DNA of 64,000 nt. Origin: Ananas comosus (taxonomy: Eukaryota; Streptophyta; Magnoliopsida; Poales; Bromeliaceae). Below, in pieces: positions 52,332 through 62,064 of this stretch. The position numbers were made by a program, and so were the translations under genes. Each line of letters opens with the position of its first letter. The first letter of the stretch is position 1. The stretch spans positions 7,553,473 to 7,617,472 of the forward strand of contig NC_033629.1 in NCBI RefSeq assembly GCF_001540865.1. Direction: 5' to 3'. The notes under the pieces were generated by a model. The model saw only the letters and a program-made list of their open reading frames with translations, did not search any database and was not told the DNA's origin.

Positions 52332-55247
52332 TGTAACACACTGGACTTTCGCAAATAGCAAGGTTCGAGTGTTTGATTTGTGTTTTGAGTTTATTCCAGA
52401 CTTTCTGGAGGGTCGTAGATAGTGTTCCGACATATGGCTCATATCCCGAGAATTGTAGTATTTTTATGTAGCGCTAAGGCCACTAAAGAGTTGGACTTAG
52501 CCTACCCTCGGATTGCATTCTGCACATGGTGAAACCGGTGACATGTCGATGGTTGTACCGGTACACATTTTGTACCGGTACACTTTTGATGGCTGTACCG
52601 GTACACTTGTGCCGAATTTCAAACCCGAGCCTCGGGTTTGCATTTTCGTGGGATTTGTACCGGTACACTTTCCCGTGTACCGGTACACTTTGGCAGTTTT
52701 CGAACAGTTCGAACTGCAGGGGTGTTTTTGCATTGTTGCACCTCTATATGATACCCCACGCCTCCCCTTTGGTTTCCTGAGCCCAGAACTCAGAGGAAAC
52801 AGGTGAGAGAGCTCCTCCTTGCCTCATTTTGGATTTCATCTTCCTTTTTTTTGGTTTTTAGGTGGTTTTTGCTCTCTTTTGCCTTTTAGAGCATTTCCCA
52901 CCATTATTGGAGGCTTGGATCTTGGAGAGGAGCTCATTGGAGAGGAGAACTTCAACCCTAGTTGGTTTGGGGCCTTGTTGGGAGCTTCTTAAGAGGTTAG
53001 ATGCTTGTTCTCTCCTCTTGATTTGTATTTTGATGGTGGATTTGAGTTGAAACCCTAGAATGTGAGTTTAGGGTTGATTTTGGGCATTTTGATTCTTGGG
53101 CCTTTTGAGCTAAATTGATTGGATTAGAACCTTTACCTAGGTTGCATTGGAAGGGATCTAGCTTCCATTTGGAGCTTGTGAGGGATTTTCACCACCATAG
53201 GTGAGTTTTGGCCCTTTCTTTGAGTTGGTTAATGTTTAACCTATTCATTGTTCGTAATTCTTGTGTATCCCTTCGCTCATTACTTTTAGGGTATTTTGAG
53301 ACTCGTGGATAACTCCGTTCGGCAAAACGAGGGACTACACGACGGTTCGGTGGGTTTGGCCTAGCCACACAACGAGAAAATCTCATTGTTGATGGTTTAA
53401 GTGTTGTAAATTAAAAAGCATGCATATTTGTGTTAGATGCATTATTTGTGAATTTTAGAATGCTTAAAATGCACATGTTATATACAATACATATTTGACC
53501 TCTATATAGTAGAGAGTTTTCATGTTGGGCTAGGGGCCTACGGTTAGCATTCTTACAATTGATTGAGATCATGTTGCATATGGTACATATGGCATATAGA
53601 TTACACTCTTGGACATATCGACATTAAGTGACATAGGCTAGAGTGTATACAAATAGTAAGCTAATGTCATAAAGCGGCATTAGGCTTGGACTAGATATGG
53701 ATTTAGCAAGCTAATGTCATAAAGCGGCATTAGACTTGATGGATATGTAAATTGCATTTGCATGTTATTATTATGAGAAATTATGCCAAGTGGATAGTTG
53801 CATTGGAAAGAACATACATGTGGCAATATGAGAACACACTAGAGAGCATGTGTATTAATCTAATTATGAAGAACAAGCTGCGTCATAAAAGAGGCATAGA
53901 ATGTGAATTGAGCTTAGATTATAGCAATGTTTAAGTGTCATAAAGAGGTACTAAACATAGTGAATGTGGAAACTTCACTTGAGCTTTGGACTTTGTAAAG
54001 CTAAGGTCATTGACATAGAATTTTATTGAACGGTTAAACCTTCACATTGAAGGCATTGAACTAGATCTTCGAAGATGCTAGTGACTTTTACCATGTTAGA
54101 GACATGATGATTGTGGGGTGGCTATTACCATGTTGGAGACATGACGATTGGACTATTGAGGTATTGACCATGCTTGCTTGCCATTTGTGCTCATTCGCAC
54201 ATGCTTGTACGGGTCGCTCCCTACAAGCCGGCACTTCGGAGTTAGCCTAGCGACTTATGTTCGCTCGTGCGGTATCGAGTAGCCTACGGGGCATGGAGGG
54301 ATAGACTCATTCCTAGAGTCGGAATGCTGAAGCTACCACTGGCACTTAGGCGGCACAAGCCGGACTACACGTGTGTAGATCCTGATTGAGATTGAACCAG
54401 AATATTAAGCAACAAGTTGACATTCGCTACTAGCTAGGTTATAGTAGTTGGACTCTTGATATGCTATGGCATAGTGTTGGACATTTGGGCTTAGAGTATA
54501 CTTGACAGTATCGCTTATTACATTGTAGTATTCTTGGTTGCTATGATAGTACATACTAGATATGTCGTGGACTTTGGGACATATAGCATACTTCATAGCA
54601 TTACTTGTTGCATCAGAACATATTGTTTAAGTTTTGACATATTGGATCATGTAGAGTAGGTGTACTCCATGTTGACATTCAGAATATTTGTGGCATAGTA
54701 GTATAACATTTCAATATATGCCTTTATTTTCCGCAATCGTTATTTCGTTATCTATATCTGCTTATTTTTGGGCCTAGTGGTGCAATTTGGTGCAGGTCAG
54801 TAATTGCCCACTGGGAACTATAATTTATAGTTCTCACGCCCCCTGTTTTATGTTTTTTTTCAGAGCCTTCCACTCTGGGAGAGGCTCGGGATCGCGGGGA
54901 AGGTTTCGCCTTGAGTTAGCTATCGAGGGACTTGGTGATAGGTGGCCCACCTCTCTTTTGTTTTCTTTTGGAGAGGTTGTGAGAGTTTTGTACCTGGCTG
55001 TAGAGACCACCCTATTTTTGTATCTTGAGATTTATGAAGTATCAGTTTACTTTATGCTTTAGTAGTATGATTTTCTTTTGATTCTACCTGATGTTAGAAC
55101 CTAGCTATATACTTGCTCTGATATCTCTAGCTGCGGATCTTCTCATGCTTTACTCTTCCGCTTTTGTGTAGACGCCTTATATGTGTAGATATATGGCGGG
55201 TCTGGGCGCGCACCGGGCGGGCCTATGCAGGGTCCCGGGGCGTGACA
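52332..55247 (+). mobile_element. Solo LTR inserted in RT of element B, perfect target duplication
   Basis: TGTAACACACTGG..GGGGCGTGACA, 2916 bp, flanked by the 5-bp direct repeat GTGAC (52327-52331 and 55248-55252). Removing it and one repeat restores the RT frame (ELNKVT then IKNKYPLP). The interior is noncoding. It has TGTACCGGTACA-type palindromes near its start, a tandem 'aagctaatgtcataaagcgg' pair (50-bp offset, about 53659 and 53709) and a U5 end resembling the partial LTR at 36316. Confidence 0.95.
52545..52695. repeat. TGTACCGGTACA palindromes in solo LTR
   Basis: Five cores near 52556, 52573, 52595, 52659 and 52677, each TACCGGTACA with T-rich spacers. They share the ACCGGT centre with the GGGACCGGTCCC arrays of other LTRs but have different arms. 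Confidence 0.85.
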
Positions 55248-57655
55248 GTGACGATAAAGAACAAGTACCCGTTGCCGAGGATTGACGATTTATTCGATCA
55301 GTTGCAAGGGTTCAAGGTGTATTCGAAGATTAATCTCCAGTCGGGGTATCAACTAAAGATAAGGCCGAAGGATGTGCACAAAACGGCGTACCGTACGCGG
55401 TATGGCCATTATGAGTTCACGGTAATGCCGTTCGGGCTTACTAACGCCCCGGCAGCATTTATGGACTTGATGAACCGAGTCTTCAGGCCATTGTTGGATC
55501 GATGCGTCGTAGTGTTTATAGACGACGTGTTGTTTTACTCGAAGAGTGAAGAAGAGCATAAAGAACATCTGAGAGCTGTGTTGCAAATACTCAGGCAAGA
55601 GAAGCTCTATGCAAAGTTAAGGAAATGTGAGTTTTGGTTAAAGGAAGTCACATTTTTGGGCCACGTGATATCGGGCGACGGAGTTTTAGTAGACCCGAAG
55701 AAAGTAGAGGCGATTAAGGATTGGCCTCGCCCGACGAATGTAGCGGAGGTCCGCAATTTTCTTGGACTCGCGGGCTACGACCGGCGGTTCATGGAGGGGT
55801 TCGCCAAAATAACCACTTCGCTAACGCGCCTTACACATAAAGGAGTAAAATATGTTTGGAGCGACGATTGCGATCGGAGCTTCGAGGAGTTAAAGAGCAG
55901 GTTAACGTCGACCCCGGTTCTTGCCTTGCCGACTCCGGGGGAGACATTTGTAGTGTATAGTGATGCCTCGTATGTTGGTCTCGGGTGTGTATTAATGCAA
56001 AATAGGCGAGTCATCGCATATGCATCGCGCCAGTTAAATATGAGAAGAACTACCCGATTCACGACCTTGAGTTAGCCGCGGTGATTTTCGCGCTAAAGCT
56101 TTGGAGGCATTACTTATATGGTGAGCATTGTGAGGTTTACACCGATCGCAAAAGTTTAAAGTACTTGTTCACCCAGAAAGAGTTGAATATGCGACAGCGG
56201 CGGTGGTTGGAGTTATTAAAGGACTATGATGTCACTATACTATACCACCCCGGGAAAGCCAATGTCGTGGCCGATGCTCTAAGTAGAAAATCGGCGGATA
56301 ATCTAGCGACGGCGATTACGCCTCAGCCGCTATTACACAAGGAAATGCAACGTCTTGGGTTGGAAGTGGTAGCGTTGGGAGTGCCGGCTACACTTGCCGC
56401 ATTAGTTGCGCAACCGACCCTATTTGAGAGAATCAAAGAGTTACAAGCTTCGGATCCTTATCTTCAAAAGGTTCGAGGTGATGTTGAGAATGGGAGTGCC
56501 GAAGATTTTGGCATTGGAGCTAACGGCGCACTTCGATTTTGAAATCGTTGGTGTGTGCGCAAAGATGATGAGTTACGAAAGGCGATCATGCAAGAAGCGC
56601 ACCAATCCCCTTATAGTGTACACCCCGGCAGCACTAAGATGTACAAGGATTTGAAAGAGCACTATTGGTGGCCGGGTATGAAAAGGGATATTGGGGAGTT
56701 TGTGGCGTAATGTCTTACGTGCCAACAGGTTAAAGCGGAGCGCCGATTTTCGGCGGGAAAGCTACAAAGTCTATCTATACCCGTTTGGAAATGGGAAGAT
56801 ATAGCAATGGACTTTATTACCGGTTGGCCTCGATCACAGGGCGGACACGACGCGATATGGGTGATAGTGGATCGATTGACAAAATCGACACACTTTTTGT
56901 CGATACATACTACGTGGTCGGGAGACAAGCTAGCGCAAGTTTATCTCGACGAGGTTGTGAGACTTCATGGGATTCCAGTGTCGATCGTGTCAGATCGTGA
57001 CCCAAGGTTCACGTCTCACTTCTGGAAGAGCTTACAAGATGCGTTGGGCACACGGCTCGACTTCAGTATAGCGTTCCATCTCAGACTGACGGATAGTCGG
57101 AGCGAACAATACAGATCTTCGAGAACTTACTTTGAGCGTGTGTGCTAGATTACAAAGGAGGTTGGCATGATTTCTTGCCGATGGCGGAGTTCGCGTATAA
57201 TAACAGTTATCAAGAAAGTATCGCGATGGCTCCGTTTGAAGCCTTGTATGGACGGAAATATCGTTCTCCTATCCATTGGAGCGACGTGGGCGAGAGAGCG
57301 GCCCTTGGCCCGGATGTGGTACGGGAGGCGGAGGAGAAAGTTCGCCTTGCTCGTCAACGATTAGCGGCGGCGCAATCTCGGCAAAAGAGTTATGCCGATA
57401 AGTGAAGAAAGGATCAAGAGTTCGCGGTTGGAGACCGCGTGTTCTTAAGAGTGTCGCCAATGCGCGGAGTAAAACGTTTTGGGGTCCGTGGGAAGCTAAG
57501 TCCCCGATATGTCGGACCGTTCGAGATTTTGGAGCGCGTGGGTGCGGTGGCCTACAAGCTCGCACTACCACCGAGACTCGCGGGAGTTCACAATGTATTC
57601 CATGTGTCAAACCTTCGAAAGTATATTCGCAACTCGACACATGTGTTAGACTATG
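55248..57655 (+). pseudogene. RT (3' part)-RNase H-integrase of element B
   Basis: RT resumes with [12 protein letters not shown]. One codon is lost in the SGYHQLK motif (reads SGYQLK). The catalytic FIDDVLFYS near 55518 is intact. RNase H has [10 protein letters not shown], then a frameshift near 56040, then [11 protein letters not shown]. Integrase keeps the zinc-finger residues (H..H, CLTCQQ) but has a stop near 56540 and a TAA within the finger near 56708. The core shows AMDFITGWP and VSDRDPRF, and the Glu region is scrambled near 57080-57120 with a frameshift to FAYNNSYQ. It ends in the GPF-type tail (GPFEILERVG) and stops at the inserted LTR. Confidence 0.88.
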
Positions 57656-60478
57656 TGTCACGCCTCGACACCCGCCTATTTGGTCGGATTCGGGCACATC
57701 GACAGACCGCCGAACGGACAGAGTTTTCCCTGTACGTCCTAGGCGTCGCAATCAATACAATTCACGATGTTCCAACCAGGAACAGAAATCAACATACAGA
57801 TTGCATATGGAAAGGTATCAACAACATAAACACATCCTATGTTATTACAAGCATTCACCTTGATACATTTGCTTACATCACAATTACACTTTCTCTCCAA
57901 CATACAATCTGAGTTATTACAATTTATTACATATTTGATACATCTTGTTCTTTCATTTTTCTCTCTACCCCTAGGCTATGCCGACACGGGGTACCACTAT
58001 CTCTGGTCTCTGGGTAGGGCGCTATCTACGGAGCTACGCCCTTGCCTCGCGCCGCCGCGCCGCTCACGTGCAAACCTGTAAAACCCCAAAACAACGTGGG
58101 GTGAGAACCAACTCCATGGTTCCCAGTAGGTACGGCCACCCAAGGGAAAAGCTCGACCACTAGGTCCAAGGAGGCACTGCAACAAGTTAGTCCAATAACA
58201 TATAATAGATATATATATTCGATATTGAACTAAATGTCATGCCTCGCAAAATGCAATATGCAATACCTGTAACTTTATGCAAGTAGATTAATTGATTCTA
58301 CTTCATATTATTAACCATTCTTTACTTGTAGCCGTTCTTTACTTTATTAATTATTCTTTATCATTAGCTTTTCTCTAGTCTTTACTTGGTCACATAACGC
58401 TCATTGGCGATTCTTTCCTAAGGTTGCTCATACCTTAGCCATCTATACCACTCGACTCGGTCTTGAGTCAATCCTCTGCGGATAGTCCGCACACTGGCTG
58501 CTCAACAGCCCATCGCACTCGATGACTCAGCCACCCGGCGGCGAAATCGTCGCACACGCTCAGCTCTGGCTTAAGTCACCCTGCGGCATGATCCACAAAC
58601 TGGCTCAACCATCCGGCGGTGAAATCGTCGCACACGCCACGACAATGGTTCTTTAGCCCCGGGCGGCGAAATCGTCGCACATACCCCGCACCACTCTTGG
58701 TGTTCCACAAGTCCTGGGATTCCGGAACCCATTTCACAGTACTCAAGGGTTGGTCTTAACCCTATGAAATTGACCTATCTAGGTCCAAGCCTTTACTCAA
58801 CCTAAGTTAATACTTTAGGTTCATTGCTTTCATACTCTTAGCCTAGGTTTATTAACACTAGGTCCATTATTCTCATCTACCTAGATTCACTTGACTCTAG
58901 GTTCTTACCTTTATCTCACAACCTAGGTTACTTTGACTCTAGGTTCATGCCACTTATTAATTCAACCTATGTTCTTTGACACTAGGTTAGATGCCACTCG
59001 ATCTATAGGTGCGTTTATGTCCACCTACACATACCCTTTACTTTAGTATTCTTACCTCATCATTATGCATTATCATTAGCATAGTTTCTACTTTAGACTA
59101 ACATGCAATGCTACTTTATATCATTTACTTAGCATTAACCAAATACTTACATTTAGCATTTCTACACCATACTTATCATGTATAGACTTAGCATTCCTTA
59201 CATTAACGTTTCTATGGCATGCATTATGTATTCATTTAGCAACTATATGCATCAACATAATTTCACAATTCTCTTAGACATAACGGCGACCTAGTCGCTT
59301 CGGTAAACACAACCCACCTTAACTCGCGTTCCGATTGCTTGTCGACACTTGCAATCGGCCTCCCGCGGCACCCGTATCCGGCACGGCCCAATATTGCAAC
59401 TGCGCCACAACCGTGCTCCGCTTCGCAGCCCCGAAAATTATAGGTCTTCGGTTATGTGCCACAGTGCCCCAAATCCATTTCCACGATTTTACGATGTCGC
59501 CTCGGCCCTCGAGGCGGAAACGAAGCTAAATCATCAGTTTCTTTAATATCTTTGTAACGGCTCGACGGATTGCCAAACCGACTTCGCCAACGTGTTTCGT
59601 TACCTACCAATTAGGTTTACGAAGGGTCAAATGAGATCAAACTCATCTATTTACAAAAATCCTACTTTGGATGCCCTAGATGCTACTATTGCAAAAACCA
59701 CCAAATCGATCTTCGATTCATGCAATAAACACTTAATTAGCATCTAGGAATGCTACTAAATCCATTTCTAGAGCATTAGGATCAAACTCTAGAGATCTAC
59801 CATTGTAGTGTGTGGAGCTTACCTCCAAAAGCTCTCCAAAAGCAATAGAAGAAGAAGAAGACGATGATGGTGATTCTTCCAAGCCTCTTCTCTTTCAATC
59901 CTTCCTCTTCTTCTTCTTCTTCTTCTTCTCCTTCTTTTCTTTCTAGAGAGAGAGAGGGACACGGTTTGGGGGCTAAACGGGTGAGGGAGAAGAGAGAAAT
60001 AAGCCACAACCCACTTCTATACCCACTGCACATTTGCACAAAGGACCCTCAACAATATTAGTTGTGCACAGCCCAAACTGGGCCATTTTCGGGTGCTGGG
60101 ACCGGTCCCATGCAGTGAGAGACCGGTCCCCGAAAGTCTAGAATAGCAGCATTCCAGACTTAGCCAAATTTTCAGCTTTTTCAGCTTTCGGGGTCCGTTT
60201 TCACTCCGTTTTCACTCGTTTGACCTCTGATTCGTTTCAAATCGAACCAAGACTCTCCAAACATGTTTTCAAACATGTTTTCATCATCTTTTCATCCACG
60301 CTAATGTCGGATTTAGCTCACGGCCCAACATAGCCTTTCGGGTTCCGTTTTCGCGCCTACGCGCACCGAAACGCCCGGAAGCTTCCGAACTTCACTGAAC
60401 TTCACCGGGACGATTCAAATGGCTCTCCAACCAAATGTACACCGTAACTTCATGATTTTAGAAGTTCGGTATGTTACA
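57656..60478 (-). mobile_element. Reverse solo LTR inserted before the chromodomain of element B
   Basis: TGTCACGCC..GTATGTTACA, 2823 bp, flanked by CTATG on the left and GTATG on the right, a 5-bp target duplication with one mismatch. The host frame reads VLDY on the left and YEPVELRED on the right, confirming insertion. It contains GA/CT tracts near 59840-59960 and one ACCGGT pair near 60097-60130. Its outer end matches LTR ends at 15650 and 18611. Confidence 0.9.
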
Positions 60479-60683
60479 GTATGAGCCCGTGGAGCTACGT
60501 GAAGATATGTCTTATGAGGAGTACCTAGTGTGCATCCTTGATAGAGAAGTGAAAAAGTTGCGAAGTCGCAAGATTCCATACGTGAAAGTCTAATGGAGCA
60601 ACCATGCTGTGCGAGAAGCCACTTGGAAGCTCGAGGAGACCATGCGGAGAGAGTATCCGCATTTATTTGAGTTAACGAGTTAA
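60479..60683 (+). pseudogene. Chromodomain end of element B pol
   Basis: Continues the pol frame after the inserted LTR: YEPVELREDMSYEEY, then ILDREVKKLR, an in-frame TAA near 60592, then REATWKLEETM and the terminal HLFELTS followed by TAA. This C-terminal chromodomain in chromoviruses is thought to guide integration to heterochromatin. Confidence 0.85.
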
Positions 60684-60712
60684 GGTAAACGTAATTTTGC
60701 GGACGAAATTAT

Positions 60713-60728
60713 TTTAAGGGGAGGAGAA
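60713..60728 (+). other. Polypurine tract of element B
   Basis: 'ttaaggggaggagaa' directly before the LTR start. Confidence 0.7.
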
Positions 60729-61990
60729 TATAATATACCAAAAATTCGGAAAATAAATGTCGAACTTTAGTCAAATTGACCAAAGTGCGAGGATGGTGCA
60801 CTTCGAAAAGTCCGAAGGTGTTAAGATGAGTAAAAGTGCGTTGTGTAAGGTTTTCGAGAGCTAAGGAATCAAAAATCTGCAAACTACAGTTTTTGAGCTC
60901 TCGGGGACCGGTCCCTGGATGGAGAGATCGGTCCCCGAACGCGTGAGAAATGAGATAGTCAAAAATTTGCTAAGTCCCAGAAGAGTAGCTCTCGGGAACC
61001 GGTCCCTGCCTGAGAGACCGGTCCCCGAGAGATCGATCCCCCAGAGAGAGACCGGTTGCATTGCGCGCGGCAGCTCTGGCTGCGCTGGGACGAGCTTCGG
61101 GAACCGATCCCTGATGGAGAGACCGGTCCCCGCCTGCGCGAACAGCCCAGTCCAGGCTGTGTGAAAGAGTAAAAGTTGAGGGGTTTAATTGCATTTTTGC
61201 AACCCATTGAGCTATGTATGGGGACAAATGAGATATTTCTCTCATTTTCACCCTCTCATCCCCTTTCATCTCTCTCTCTCTCTAGAAGACAAGAAGGAGA
61301 AGAAGAAGAGAAGGAAAAAGAAGGAAAAGAAGAGGAAGAAAGTGAAGAAGAAGGCAAGGAGAAGAAGAAAACCTCTCCTCTCCTTCTCTAGCTTGGAAAA
61401 GGAGCAAGCTTAGAGGTAGGCCTTGCCCCCTTTCATGATAAATCCTAAACTAGGGTTTGGGTAAGCTAGGAATTGGTTTTTATAGAACCTTTAGAGTATG
61501 TGAAGCTTTCATTTTGCTTCTTTTGAGATCAAAACCATGGAATGGTGGTAGTGGTGAAGCTTGAATGAAAGCTTCCACCTCCTCTCATGGTGAAACCCTA
61601 AAATGGGTTTTAGTAAAGCTAAGAAAGGTTTAGATGGACTCTTTAGAGTATAATGAAGCTACTTTTGCTTCCCATTGAGATCAAACCCTAGGTTTGATAT
61701 ATGCAATGGAGCTAGGGCACCCAAATTGGGGCTTTTGCTTGCGAGAGTTCGAAAGCACAATTGACCCTCTAGAAACCTAATTGGGGGTATTTCCGACGCG
61801 TTGGTGCGCTCGGATTAACGTTACCAAATGCCAATGTAAAGATATGGGCAAAATGGCCTAAGTTGGCTTCGTTTTGCCGCAGGTGAAAAACGAGGAGTCT
61901 AGAAATCTCAAGAAAACCGTCGGAGCACCTAAGTAAGCCTACGAGGTAGGTGGTGCTTTTCAAACTCGTTGAACTTTCCTCTATGCCTAA
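60729..61990 (+). repeat. 3' LTR of element B, truncated
   Basis: Starts TATAATATACC, where TGTAATATACC is expected, so the terminal TG is mutated. It has an ACCGGT cluster at about 60903-61135 and a GA-rich tract at 61280-61380. It stops at 61990 where another LTR start (TGTAAGG) begins. It does not reach its GTGACA end within the window. Confidence 0.75.
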
Positions 61991-62064
61991 TGTAAGGTAC
62001 CGGACTTCTAAAACTATGAAGTTACGGTGTACATTTAAATGGCTCCGGTGAGGTTGCGGCGGAA
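61991..62064 (+). repeat. 74-bp fragment of an LTR 5' end
   Basis: TGTAAGGTACCGGACTTCTA..ggtgaggttgc, the complement of the terminus seen at 18611 and 60478. Only the first 74 bp are present. Confidence 0.7.

Larger units (their letters stand above)
49141..61990 (+). mobile_element. Ty3/gypsy chromovirus element B, interrupted twice
   Basis: 5' LTR remainder to 49897, primer-binding site, gag, protease, RT, RNase H, integrase, chromodomain, polypurine tract and a 3' LTR from 60729. Two foreign LTRs (52332-55247 and 57656-60478) split the coding region. Chromodomain and long LTRs suggest the Tekay/Del lineage. Stops and frameshifts make it inactive. Confidence 0.88.

Noticed and set aside
55164..55260. 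Met start at 55164 for the RT ORF
   Set aside because: The first ~30 codons lie in the inserted solo LTR; the true frame continues from 52331.
57656..60478. tRNA or rRNA genes in the long noncoding stretches
   Set aside because: No cloverleaf with conserved T-loop GTTCRANNC and matching acceptor arms, and no rRNA-like segments were seen in any of the noncoding stretches.
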